Assembly: GCF_046764005.1 (NCBI RefSeq)
Contig: NZ_JBKOFW010000002.1
Location: 310,001 to 374,000, forward strand
Direction of reading: 5' to 3'
Source: Oryzobacter faecalis
GTDB taxonomy: Bacteria > Actinomycetota > Actinomycetes > Actinomycetales > Dermatophilaceae
DNA length: 64,000 nucleotides
The position numbers and the translations under genes were made by a program. Positions within the stretch are counted from its first letter, which is position 1; every line of letters begins with the position of its first letter. Below are positions 8,039-16,282 of the stretch, one piece after another. A model generated the notes under the pieces. It worked only from the letters and a program-made list of their open reading frames with translations, had not been told where the DNA came from and searched no databases.

Positions 8039-10638
8039 GCCGGCAGCCGTCGCCCCCCGACCCGCGCAGCCCACGCGAGCCGTCCGGGGCCCCGGGCTTC
8101 GCCACCGCCCTGCGCGGCGGTGCGGCCCGGCGCCGCCGTCGCCGCCGCGAGGCCGACGAGCCGGGCCGCCTCGCCGCCGCCGTCCCCACGCGCGACGCCC
8201 TCGTCGACGCGGCCTTCGCGACCGTGCTCGTCGTCATCGCGCTCGTCGGGCTGCGCACCGGGTTCCTCGGGGTCCAGTGGATGGTGGCGGCGGGCGTCGG
8301 CCTCGTCCTCGGCCTCGTCATCGGCCACCTCGCGGCCGCGTGGCGCTGGCTCGCCGTGACCACGCTCGTCGTCCTCGCGGCCGTGTACCTCCTCCTCGGC
8401 GGCCCGGTCGCGGTGCGCGACAACCTCATCGGTGGCGTCCTGCCGACGCTGCAGACCGTCCGGGACCTCGCCGAGTGGTCCGTGCTGGGCTGGAAGCGCT
8501 GGCTCACCCTCCTGCCACCGGTCGACGCCCGCGGCCCCGTCCTCGCGCTCCCGTGGCTCGCCGGCCTCCTCGGTGGCGCGCTGACCCTCGGCGTGGCCCG
8601 CCGGTGGAGCAGCGTCCCCGCCACCGCCGTCGCACCCGTCGCCCTCCTCGCCGGCTCGATCGCCCTCGGCACCCTCGAGCCGGCGGCGATCCTGGTCCAG
8701 GGCACCGGGTTCGCCCTCGTCCTCGTCGGGTGGCTGGTCGTGCGGGCGCACCGCACCCGCCCCCCGGTGCAGAACGGCGCCGGCCGCACGGCGCGGCTCG
8801 CCACCGGAACCGGCCTGGTCGCGCTCGCCGTGGTCGCGGGGCTGCTCGTCTCGCCGTTCCTCCCCGGCTCCGACGCTGCCGCCCGCCGCGAGGTCGTCCG
8901 CACCTCGCTCGTGCCGCCGCTCGACGTCTCCCAGTTCCCCAGCCCGCTCCCCGGGTTCCGCCAGTACACCGAGCCCAACCCCGCCGAGCTGTACGACGAG
9001 CCCGTCCTGCGGGTCACCGGGGTGCCGGCGGGAGCGGCGGTGCGGTTCGCGACGCTCGACGCCTACGACGGGCTCGTCTGGGGAGCCGCCGACCGCAGCA
9101 CCGACGGCGTGCCGTTCCAGCAGGTCGGCTCGCGCATCGGGGCCCGCGGCGACGGTCGCCCGGTCACCGTCTCCGTCGAGGTGGTCGAGGGCGGGTACAG
9201 CGGGCCGTGGCTGCCGACGGTGGGCGCCCCGACGCGCATCGAGTTCGACGGCCCCCGCGCCGACGAGCTCGCGTCCGAGGTGTGGCTCAACACCGACACC
9301 CAGACCGCGGTGGTCCCCCGGCAGCTCGTGGGCGGCGAGCGGTACACGATGTCCGCGCTCCTCCCGCCCGCCCCCGCCAAGGAGCTGCCGGAGGAGCTCG
9401 AGGTGGCCTCGGGGGCGTCGACCCCGCGCGACACCGACGTCCTGGACTCCCGCATCGACGCGTGGACCGGCCGCGCCGAGGGCTCGTGGGGCAAGTTCCG
9501 GGCGGTCGCGAACCAGATGCGCACCGACGGCACCTACACCGACGGGGGCACGCCCAACTCCTACGAGAAGGTCTACCTGCCCGGCCACGCCGTCGCGCGG
9601 CTCGGCCGGTTCGTCAACTCCACCAAGCTCGCCGGCAACGACGAGCAGTACGCGGCGACCCTCGCCCTCGTGGGCCAACGCTTCGGCATCCCGTCTCGGG
9701 TCGTCATGGGTGCCGAGGCACCGGCCGACGGCACGATCCGCGGTCGCGACGTCCACGCCTGGGTCGAGGTCCGGCTCGAGGACGGCAGCTGGTTCCCGAT
9801 CTCGTCCTCGACCTTCGTCCCCAGCCGCGACAAGACCCCCAGCGAGCAGCAGCTGCTGTCCGAGGAGCAGAAGGTCGGCGCCCAGGTCCCGCCGCCGGCG
9901 GGCGTCAACCCGCCCTCCCTCCTCCAGGGTCCCGACCAGGCACAGAACGCCACCGACCTCGCCAAGCGCAAGAAGAACCCGTTCGACATCGCCGCGTGGC
10001 CGCTCTGGCTGAGGATCCTCGTCCTCGGGGTCGTCCTGCCCCTGGTGCTCGCCGCGCTGTACCTCCTGGTGGTCCGCCGGCTCAAGGAGCGCCGCCGCCG
10101 CCGGCACGCGAGCACCGGGCCCGTGCCGGCCCGTGCCGCCTGGGTGTGGCGCGACCTCGTCGCGGAGTGCCGCTCGCTCGGCGTGCCCGTCCCGCGGCGG
10201 GTGACCCGCCGCGAGCAGGCGCTCGCCGTCGACGCGGCGCTGGCGGCACCTCCGGCCGAGCCGCGCCCGAAGGGGCGCCGGGGCCGGAACGGGACGGCGG
10301 CCGAGGCCCCCCGCGTGCCGACGCCGGACCCGCACGCCGCCGCCTACCGACCGAGCGAGGGGGGAGCTCCCTCGGCGGCCCGCGTCGCCGGGGTCGCCGA
10401 CGGCGTCGTCTTCGGCCCGGGCGACGGCGCCGACGAGGCGGTCGTCGCGGCCGCCGCGGGGTCGGCCGAGGTGCGAGCGGCGCTGCGCGCGCGGACCAGC
10501 CGGTGGGTGCGAATGCGCTCCGATGCCGACCCGCGCCCCCTGCTGTCGCGTCGCGAGCGCACGCGCGCCGAGCAGGCCTCGCGCCGCGGCCGCCTGCCCT
10601 CGCTCCGTCGGCGAGGCGCGACCGCCACCCCCGCCTGA
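8035..10638 (+). CDS. DUF3488/transglutaminase-like membrane protein, catalytic Cys replaced
   Basis: 867 residues: an N-terminal block of membrane helices (about 58-260, DUF3488/TgpA-like), an extracytoplasmic region with a transglutaminase-like fold (about 450-600), a last membrane helix near 660-685, and a basic cytoplasmic tail. In transglutaminase-like proteases the nucleophile sits in a G-x-C-x-Q-Y-A context. Here it reads GNDEQYA, with Asp at residue 536. The catalytic His is kept (DVHAWVEV, H574), but the usual Asp after WFP is Ser (S590). Two of three triad residues are therefore lost, so it is probably a pseudoenzyme with a binding or scaffold role. It is the last gene of the operon. 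Confidence 0.85.
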   Translation: MSRQPSPPDPRSPREPSGAPGFATALRGGAARRRRRRREADEPGRLAAAVPTRDALVDAAFATVLVVIALVGLRTGFLGVQWMVAAGVGLVLGLVIGHLAAAWRWLAVTTLVVLAAVYLLLGGPVAVRDNLIGGVLPTLQTVRDLAEWSVLGWKRWLTLLPPVDARGPVLALPWLAGLLGGALTLGVARRWSSVPATAVAPVALLAGSIALGTLEPAAILVQGTGFALVLVGWLVVRAHRTRPPVQNGAGRTARLATGTGLVALAVVAGLLVSPFLPGSDAAARREVVRTSLVPPLDVSQFPSPLPGFRQYTEPNPAELYDEPVLRVTGVPAGAAVRFATLDAYDGLVWGAADRSTDGVPFQQVGSRIGARGDGRPVTVSVEVVEGGYSGPWLPTVGAPTRIEFDGPRADELASEVWLNTDTQTAVVPRQLVGGERYTMSALLPPAPAKELPEELEVASGASTPRDTDVLDSRIDAWTGRAEGSWGKFRAVANQMRTDGTYTDGGTPNSYEKVYLPGHAVARLGRFVNSTKLAGNDEQYAATLALVGQRFGIPSRVVMGAEAPADGTIRGRDVHAWVEVRLEDGSWFPISSSTFVPSRDKTPSEQQLLSEEQKVGAQVPPPAGVNPPSLLQGPDQAQNATDLAKRKKNPFDIAAWPLWLRILVLGVVLPLVLAALYLLVVRRLKERRRRRHASTGPVPARAAWVWRDLVAECRSLGVPVPRRVTRREQALAVDAALAAPPAEPRPKGRRGRNGTAAEAPRVPTPDPHAAAYRPSEGGAPSAARVAGVADGVVFGPGDGADEAVVAAAAGSAEVRAALRARTSRWVRMRSDADPRPLLSRRERTRAEQASRRGRLPSLRRRGATATPA

Positions 10639-10695
10639 CCCGCGCGGCCTGACCCGCGCCCGCCTGACGCGCACGGCCCAACCCCCCCGGTGAAC

Positions 10696-10753
10696 CGCGA
10701 CCTACCGCCTGGTCAGTGTCGTGATCACAGCACTGACCAGGCGGTAGGTCGCG
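10696..10753. repeat. 58-bp near-perfect palindrome, copy 1
   Basis: Two 23-base arms that are exact reverse complements (they include GACCTACCGCCTGGTCAGTG) flank a 12-base centre that itself contains the palindrome GTGATCAC. An identical copy, same orientation, lies at 11869-11926, on the other side of the AbiEi-type gene. The sequence could form a very stable hairpin and may terminate transcription from both sides. The lack of a T-tract and the exact duplication suggest a REP-like or mobile palindromic element. No target-site duplication is visible. Confidence 0.9.
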
Positions 10754-10794
10754 CTCGAGGGGGCCCGGGAACGCGGTGGGAGGCGTTTCCAAGG

Positions 10795-11757
10795 TCAGGC
10801 CGAGCGGAGGTGGCGTCGTGTCGCGATGACCGGAGGGCGCGGCCGGGCCCGAGCCACGACGTGTGCGGCCTCGATCCGCGCGAGCACGCCCGCCGGATCG
10901 CGCGCGATCCGGCCCGGAGTCACGCCGACGACGACGACTCCGGCGGCGACGAGGTCGCCGTCCTTCTCGACGGTGGCGTCCCACTGCTCGCCCCGGGCGT
11001 GATGGCGGTGGGAGTGGACCATGACGGCGAGGGCGACGTCGTCGAACCAGGCGTCCGGTGTCACGAGGCTCTTCCCCGAGACCGTGGTCAGGCCGGGGTT
11101 CGCCCAGGGTGGTGGCAGCGTGGTCGAGGTACCGACCAGGTCGAGCAGCGCGGCTTCGGGAACGGACCAGGCCCCGGACGCGGCCGCGGCCAGCGCGTCG
11201 TGGAGCCGAGCGGAGTCGCGCGGTCGCAGGCGGAAGACCCACTCCGCCACGTCATCCAGGTCGGCCAGCCCCTTCTGGATCACCTCGATGAGGATGGCCT
11301 CCCGGTCGTCCTCGGTCGGCGCCCTGAACGCGGCGTCGACCGCGGCTCGGGCCGCGGAGCACGCACGGAGCGGGCCGATCCGCACGCTGCGATGGTCGAT
11401 GAGCAACGACCGCCGCGCCTCGGCGAACCCCCGGCGGCGCGAGGCGAACGGCGGCGGCACGTCGACCTGGACCGTGCCGCCCGGGTCGGCGGCGGTGATG
11501 CCGTGCAGGCGCGCGGCCGTCGCGCCCCCGAGCACGGCGTGCGGCCCCGCCCACAGCAGGGCCGCCACTTGGCGCTGCCGTTCCGACGGCGCGGCCCGGT
11601 CGAGCAGGTAGACCGTCGGCAGGAGCACGCGCCAGGCCCGCCCGGAGTTCCATCGGATGGCGGCCTTGGTGACGCCGTGCTCGAGGAGCTGCCCGCGGCT
11701 GGCGACGCCGTCCTGCCGAGCCAGCAGGGACCGCAACGCCGACGGAAGCTCCTTCAT
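10795..11757 (-). CDS. AbiEi/DUF559-type protein with degenerate endonuclease domain
   Basis: 320 residues from ATG at 11757; a longer frame to 11832 exists but starts in unlikely sequence. The N-terminus (MKELPSALRSLLARQDG, then GQLLEHGVTKAAIRW and WRVLLPTVYLL) matches the winged-helix domain of the AbiEi family of type IV antitoxin-like proteins. The C-terminus has the layout of the DUF559/Vsr-like nuclease found in actinobacterial members of this family: PDAWF (D235), a hydrophobic strand, then VAAGVVVVGVTPGRI. Where the E-x-D of the active site is expected, this protein has M246-V-H248, so nuclease activity is doubtful. No AbiEii-like toxin gene is adjacent. It is flanked by identical palindromes. 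Function unknown; family call is by recognition only. Confidence 0.7.
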   Translation of the reverse strand: MKELPSALRSLLARQDGVASRGQLLEHGVTKAAIRWNSGRAWRVLLPTVYLLDRAAPSERQRQVAALLWAGPHAVLGGATAARLHGITAADPGGTVQVDVPPPFASRRRGFAEARRSLLIDHRSVRIGPLRACSAARAAVDAAFRAPTEDDREAILIEVIQKGLADLDDVAEWVFRLRPRDSARLHDALAAAASGAWSVPEAALLDLVGTSTTLPPPWANPGLTTVSGKSLVTPDAWFDDVALAVMVHSHRHHARGEQWDATVEKDGDLVAAGVVVVGVTPGRIARDPAGVLARIEAAHVVARARPRPPVIATRRHLRSA

Positions 11758-11868
11758 CCCGCCACTGTGGGGTCCGCGAGACGGGCGAGCCAAGGGTGCG
11801 TCGCACACCTGTGGACGGAGCTCGTGGACCATCCGACCTGTGGACGACGAGACACACCGTGCCCACGG

Positions 11869-11926
11869 CGCGACCTACCGCCTGGTCAGTGTCGTGATCA
11901 CAGCACTGACCAGGCGGTAGGTCGCG
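11869..11926. repeat. 58-bp near-perfect palindrome, copy 2
   Basis: Identical over all 58 bases to 10696-10753, including the asymmetric centre, so both copies are in the same orientation. It lies about 110 bp upstream of the start of the AbiEi-type gene. Flanks outside the 58 bp differ between the copies. Confidence 0.9.
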
Positions 11927-12000
11927 GCGAAAGCCGGGATGGGTGCGGCCGACGGGGGCGCCGGAGGCCGGGGTGGGTCGCGGTGGGCCGACCGGAACGC

Positions 12001-12036
12001 CGAAGGGCGGCACCCCTGCTCGGGTGCCGCCCTTCG
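12001..12036. terminator. Hairpin terminator after ino1
   Basis: A 15-bp perfect stem (CGAAGGGCGGCACCC with its complement) and a 6-base loop lie 28 bp beyond the ino1 stop. There is no T-tract, as is usual for terminators in high-GC actinobacteria. Confidence 0.7.
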
Positions 12037-12063
12037 GGCCGGGGGAGCGAGAGCCGGTGCGGC

Positions 12064-13155
12064 TCAGCGCTCCTCGGTGCCGGCGATGAAGGCCTCGAGG
12101 CGGGCGCGACCGACGTCGTCGGGGCGCTGCTCCGGCGGGGACTTCATCAGGTACGACGACGCGGACAGCAGGGCGCCGCCGATGCCGCGGTCCTTGGCGA
12201 TCTTCGCCGCGCGGATGGCGTCGATGATGATGCCCGCCGAGTTGGGCGAGTCCCACACCTCGAGCTTGTACTCGAGGTTCAGGGGGACGTCGCCGAACGC
12301 GCGACCCTCGAGGCGGACGTAGGCCCACTTGCGGTCGTCGAGCCACGCGACGTAGTCGGACGGGCCGATGTGGACGTTCTTGTCGTCGATCTTGCCGGCC
12401 AGCGGGCCGTTGAGGTTCGAGGTCACGGCCTGGGTCTTGGAGACCTTCTTGGACTCCAGGCGCTCGCGCTCGAGCATGTTCTTGAAGTCCATGTTGCCGC
12501 CGACGTTGAGCTGGTAGGTGCGGTCGAGGGTGACACCGCGGTCCTCGAACAGCTTCGCCATGACGCGGTGCGTGATGGTCGCGCCGACCTGGCTCTTGAT
12601 GTCGTCGCCGATGACCGGGACGCCGGCGGCCTCGAACTTCGCGGCCCACTCGGGGTCGGAGGCGATGAAGACCGGGAGGGCGTTGACGAAGGCGACGCCG
12701 GCGTCGATCGCGCACTGCGCGTAAAACTTGTCGGCCTCCTCGGAGCCCACCGGGAGGTAGGACACGAGGACGTCGGCCTCGGCGTCACGCAGCGCCTTGA
12801 CGACGTCGACCGGCTCGGCGCCGGACTCGTCGATCGTCTGGCGGTAGTACTTGCCGAGGCCGTCGAGGGTGTGGCCGCGCTGGACGGTGACACCGGTGGT
12901 GGGGACGTCGGCGATCGTGATCGTGTTGTTCTCGGAGGCGTTGATCGCCTCGGCGAGGTCCTTGCCGACCTTCTTGTCGTCGACGTCGAACGCGGCGACG
13001 AACTCGACGTCGCGCACGTGGTAGTCGCCGAACCGGACGTGCATGAGACCGGGGACGGTCCCCGCCGGGTCGGCGTCGCGGTAGTAGTGCACGCCCTGGA
13101 CGAGCGAGGACGCGCAGTTGCCGACGCCGACGACGGCGACGCGGATGGAGCCCAT
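12064..13155 (-). CDS. ino1: myo-Inositol-1-phosphate synthase
   Basis: 363 residues, the normal length of the short actinobacterial enzyme. It converts glucose 6-phosphate to 1D-myo-inositol 3-phosphate with bound NAD, feeding phosphatidylinositol and mycothiol. The N-terminus has the dinucleotide motif VAVVGVGNCASSLVQG, and GNMDFKNML and LEYKLEVWDSPNSAG are family signatures. ATG at 13155 has an AGGAGA ribosome-binding site. It lies 67 bp downstream of the PadR-like gene, matching the Rv0046c/Rv0047c pair of M. tuberculosis. The cell therefore makes inositol with this gene and degrades it with the cluster at 41-50 kb. Confidence 0.97.
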   Translation of the reverse strand: MGSIRVAVVGVGNCASSLVQGVHYYRDADPAGTVPGLMHVRFGDYHVRDVEFVAAFDVDDKKVGKDLAEAINASENNTITIADVPTTGVTVQRGHTLDGLGKYYRQTIDESGAEPVDVVKALRDAEADVLVSYLPVGSEEADKFYAQCAIDAGVAFVNALPVFIASDPEWAAKFEAAGVPVIGDDIKSQVGATITHRVMAKLFEDRGVTLDRTYQLNVGGNMDFKNMLERERLESKKVSKTQAVTSNLNGPLAGKIDDKNVHIGPSDYVAWLDDRKWAYVRLEGRAFGDVPLNLEYKLEVWDSPNSAGIIIDAIRAAKIAKDRGIGGALLSASSYLMKSPPEQRPDDVGRARLEAFIAGTEER

Positions 13156-13222
13156 GGTCTTCTCCTGGTGGTCGGTGGATGGGGACGGGTGCCGGGAGCC
13201 GCGACGGTGCGGCGGCCCGGCG

Positions 13223-13795
13223 CTACGGCTGGGGGCCGGGGTCGGTGGGGTGGCGCCGTTCGGCGTCGATGAGCTCGGTGAGCCAGCGGACCTCGCGCTC
13301 GGTCTGCTCCTCGCCGTGCTGCTGCAGGGCCGAGCTCCAGGCGTCGAGGCGCTCGCGGGAGCGGGTGGAGGCGGTGCGCACCCGGTCGAGGTCCTCCTCC
13401 AGGCGCGAGCGGCGCCCCTCGAGGATCCGCAGGCGCACCTCGTGCTCGGTGCGGGCGAAGAAGGCGAACCGCACGTCGAAGCCGTCGTCGTCGTAGGAGG
13501 AGGCGTCGGCACGGGCGACGAGCGCGGCGAAGTGCTCCTTGCCCGCGGCGGTCAGCTCGTAGACGACGCGCGGCCGCTTGCTCGTGGGGCCCGGGCCCGG
13601 CACGTCGGACGCCTCGGCGATGAGGCCGCGCCCCAGTAGCGCCTTGAGCGCGGGGTAGAGCGTGCCGTAGGAGAGGGCGCGGAAGGGGCCGAGCGCGGTG
13701 TTGAGGCGGCGCCGCAGCTCGTAGCCGTGCGTGGGTCCCTCGTGGAGCAGGCCGAGGACGGCGAACTCCAGCAGGTGGGCACGACGGCTGACCAC
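13223..13795 (-). CDS. PadR-family transcriptional regulator linked to ino1
   Basis: 190 residues from GTG at 13795, chosen because GAGGAG lies 4 bases upstream; the alternative ATG at 13840 has no ribosome-binding site. The N-terminal PadR winged helix is clear (LLEFAVLGLLHEGPTHGYELRRRL, recognition region SYGTLYPALKALLGRGLI), followed by the C-terminal coiled-coil dimerisation domain. PadR proteins are mostly repressors. Its position upstream of ino1, in the same direction, implies control of inositol synthesis, and the imperfect palindrome at 13872-13892 is the likely operator. No effector is known. Confidence 0.9.
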   Translation of the reverse strand: MVSRRAHLLEFAVLGLLHEGPTHGYELRRRLNTALGPFRALSYGTLYPALKALLGRGLIAEASDVPGPGPTSKRPRVVYELTAAGKEHFAALVARADASSYDDDGFDVRFAFFARTEHEVRLRILEGRRSRLEEDLDRVRTASTRSRERLDAWSSALQQHGEEQTEREVRWLTELIDAERRHPTDPGPQP

Positions 13796-13871
13796 GGCTC
13801 TCCTCACGGGTCGGTCGTCCTCGCGGAACGGACCGGACATTCTCGGCGTTTGTCAGGGGGACGCTAACACA

Positions 13872-13892
13872 GATATATCGCTCCGATACATC
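13872..13892. promoter_or_regulatory. Candidate PadR operator
   Basis: GATATATCG, three bases, then CGATACATC: an inverted repeat with 9-base arms and one mismatch, AT-rich against a very GC-rich background. It lies 77-97 bp upstream of the PadR start and between it and the divergent ponA, so it could control both directions. Confidence 0.5.
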
Positions 13893-14029
13893 GCCGTCCC
13901 ACCGGACCGACCGCGACGAGGGCGTCGCGATTTCGGGAATCCCCAGGGTGTCCGGTCATACTGGCCGTCGGAGTACCGACGGTCCCGGGCCCGCCACCGG
14001 GCCGTCCCCCGATCCCTCCCCGGAGATCC

Positions 14030-16267
14030 ATGAGCACCCGCAAGCCCCGTACCCGCGCCGAGGCCAAGGCCCAGCAGGCCCGCCGGGCGGCCGCCGCCTC
14101 CGGCGCCGCCGCCGCACCCGGCGCCGGCCGCAGCGCCGCCCGCCCGGGCGCCGGCCCCCGCCGCGGCGGTCCCGCCGGCCGCCGGTCGGCGCGCCGCACC
14201 TGGGGGCTGCGCGCCCTGTGGACGGCGCTCGTCCTGTTCATCCTCGGTGTCATCGGGGTCGGCGTCGCGTACGCGATGACCGACGTCCCCGAGCCGAACG
14301 AGATCGCCACGGCCCAGGCGTCGATCGTCTACTACGCCGACGGCAAGACCGAGATGGCCCGCCTCGCCGACGCCGACGGCAACCGCGAGTCGGTGCCGCT
14401 GTCCAAGGTCCCCGACCACATGCAGAAGGCGATGCTCGCGGCCGAGGACCAGGACTTCTACCAGAACAACGGCATCTCCCCGACGGGCATCGGGCGGGCG
14501 ATCTGGGTCGCCGTCAAGGGCGGCGCGGCCACCCAGGGCGGCTCGACGATCACCCAGCAGTACGTGAAGAACTACTTCCTCACCCAGGACCGCACCCTGT
14601 CGCGCAAGGCCCGCGAGATCCTCATCGCGATCAAGATCGACAAGCAGCAGTCCAAGGACCAGATCCTCGAGAACTACCTCAACACCATCTACTACGGACG
14701 TGGCGCGTACGGGATCCAGACGGCCTCGAAGGCGTACTTCAACAAGGACGTCTCGAAGCTGACCCCCGCCGAGAGCGCGTTCCTCGCCTCCGTCATCCGC
14801 GGGCCCTCCCTCTACGACCCGGGCCTGGGCGCCGAGCAGCTGGCCAACGCCAAGGAGCGCTCGGGCTTCATCCTCGACGCGATGGTCGAGAACGGGTGGC
14901 TGTCCGCCGCGGAGCGCGAGAAGGCGCGGGCCTTCCCCGAGGTGCCCAAGTACAAGCCGCGCACCCAGAGCGGCCCCGTCGGCTACCTCACGCAGATGAT
15001 CAAGGGCGAGCTCGTCGACAAGTACGACATCCCCGAGTCCGACCTCGACCGCGGCGGCCTGCGGATCGTCTCCACGATCGAGAAGACCAAGCAGGACGGC
15101 ATGGTCAAGGCCGTCAAGGACGAGCGCCCCGACGTCGACGACGTCCACGTCGGCATGGCCTCGATCCGCCCCGGCGACGGCGCCATCGTCGCCCTCTACG
15201 GCGGCGAGGACTACTCCAAGCGGCAGCAGAACGCCGCGACGCAGGACAAGATGCAGGCCGGCTCGACCTTCAAGATCTTCACCCTCATCGCCGCCCTGCA
15301 GTCCGGTGACGTCAGCCTGAAGACCCGGATGGACGGCAGCAGCCCGCAGTTCTTCGAGGAGTTCGCCGACCCCAACGCCGCGACGAGCAACGGCAAGCGC
15401 GGCCGGGTGAAGAACTTCGGCGACGAGTCCTTCGGGCAGATCGACATGCTGCGGGCCACGGGCCGCTCGGTCAACACCGTCTACGCCCAGCTCAACATCG
15501 AGGCCGGACCCGAGAACTCGATGAAGGCCGCCGCGGACGCCGGCGTGCGCAGCAAGCTCGAGCCGAACATGGCCAACGTCCTCGGCACCGACTACGTCAC
15601 GGTCCTGGACATGGCCAACGCCTACGCGACGATCGCGGCGCAGGGCAAGCGGGCCGACCCCTACATCGTGCGCGAGATCCGCTTCAGCGACCCGTCGGTC
15701 CCGGCGATCAAGGCCGAGCCGAAGGCCCAGCAGGTCTTCGACCAGGACCTCATGCGCGACGTCATCACCGCGATGCAGGAGCCGGTCGAGGGCGGCACCG
15801 CCCGCTACGTGGGCAACAACCTCGGTCGCCCCGCCGCCGGCAAGACCGGCACCTCGGAGAGCTTCCGCTCGGCGTGGTTCGACGGCTACGTCCCGCAGCT
15901 CGCGGCCGCGGTCGGCCTGTACCGCAGCGACGACAAGGGCGGGGAGCTGAAGATGGAGAACCTGCCCGGCGGGGTGGGCGACATCACCGGCGGCACCTTC
16001 CCCGCCCGGATCTGGACCGCCTACATGGAGGTCGCGCTCAAGGGCTCGAAGATCGTGCCGTTCCCGAAGCCGGCCAACATCAACCCCGACGCCGACCCGC
16101 CGCCCCCGCCGCCGCCGCCCACCACCACCTCGGCCCCGCCGTCGACGACCGCCCCGCCCTCGAGCGGCCCGCCGTCGCCGAAGCCGTCGCAGTCGAAGAC
16201 GAACGGCAACCCCTCGCCCCCGGGTCAGCCGCAACCGTCGGAGACGGTCTCGCCGATCATCCCCTGA
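14030..16267 (+). CDS. ponA: Class A penicillin-binding protein (PBP1)
   Basis: 745 residues; a bifunctional peptidoglycan glycosyltransferase/transpeptidase at the outer membrane face. A basic N-terminus is followed by one membrane anchor (about 62-84). The GT51 domain has catalytic Glu in AAEDQDFYQ (E139), with TITQQYVKNYFL and RGAYGIQTASKAYF. The transpeptidase domain has STFK (S412, K415), SVN (480-482) and KTGT (605-608). A Pro/Ser/Thr-rich tail of about 60 residues ends the protein; there is no PASTA domain. It lies in the Rv0050-like position, upstream of a membrane protein gene and rpsF. Confidence 0.96.
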   Translation: MSTRKPRTRAEAKAQQARRAAAASGAAAAPGAGRSAARPGAGPRRGGPAGRRSARRTWGLRALWTALVLFILGVIGVGVAYAMTDVPEPNEIATAQASIVYYADGKTEMARLADADGNRESVPLSKVPDHMQKAMLAAEDQDFYQNNGISPTGIGRAIWVAVKGGAATQGGSTITQQYVKNYFLTQDRTLSRKAREILIAIKIDKQQSKDQILENYLNTIYYGRGAYGIQTASKAYFNKDVSKLTPAESAFLASVIRGPSLYDPGLGAEQLANAKERSGFILDAMVENGWLSAAEREKARAFPEVPKYKPRTQSGPVGYLTQMIKGELVDKYDIPESDLDRGGLRIVSTIEKTKQDGMVKAVKDERPDVDDVHVGMASIRPGDGAIVALYGGEDYSKRQQNAATQDKMQAGSTFKIFTLIAALQSGDVSLKTRMDGSSPQFFEEFADPNAATSNGKRGRVKNFGDESFGQIDMLRATGRSVNTVYAQLNIEAGPENSMKAAADAGVRSKLEPNMANVLGTDYVTVLDMANAYATIAAQGKRADPYIVREIRFSDPSVPAIKAEPKAQQVFDQDLMRDVITAMQEPVEGGTARYVGNNLGRPAAGKTGTSESFRSAWFDGYVPQLAAAVGLYRSDDKGGELKMENLPGGVGDITGGTFPARIWTAYMEVALKGSKIVPFPKPANINPDADPPPPPPPPTTTSAPPSTTAPPSSGPPSPKPSQSKTNGNPSPPGQPQPSETVSPIIP

Positions 16268-16282
16268 CCCGTCAGGAGGACG

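Larger units (their letters stand above)
11758..12063. other. Intergenic region between AbiEi-type gene and ino1
   Basis: 306 bp. It holds palindrome copy 2 (11869-11926) and the bidirectional hairpin terminator beyond ino1 (12001-12036). The first 110 bp should carry the promoter of the leftward AbiEi-type gene, but I see no convincing -35/-10 pair. No other gene is supported. Confidence 0.6.

Noticed and set aside
7606..10674. Long minus-strand frame of 1022 residues opposite the DUF58 and transglutaminase genes
   Set aside because: Arg/Gly/Asp-rich translation without domains, opposite genes with clear domains; a shadow of high-GC codon bias.
10696..11926. Palindrome pair as a two-repeat CRISPR array
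   Set aside because: Repeats are palindromic over their full 58 bp and the spacing is 1.1 kb with a gene inside; no cas genes.
10690..13272. Plus-strand frame of 860 residues across the palindromes and ino1
   Set aside because: It runs through both palindromes and antisense to ino1; the translation is low in complexity and ino1 is certain.
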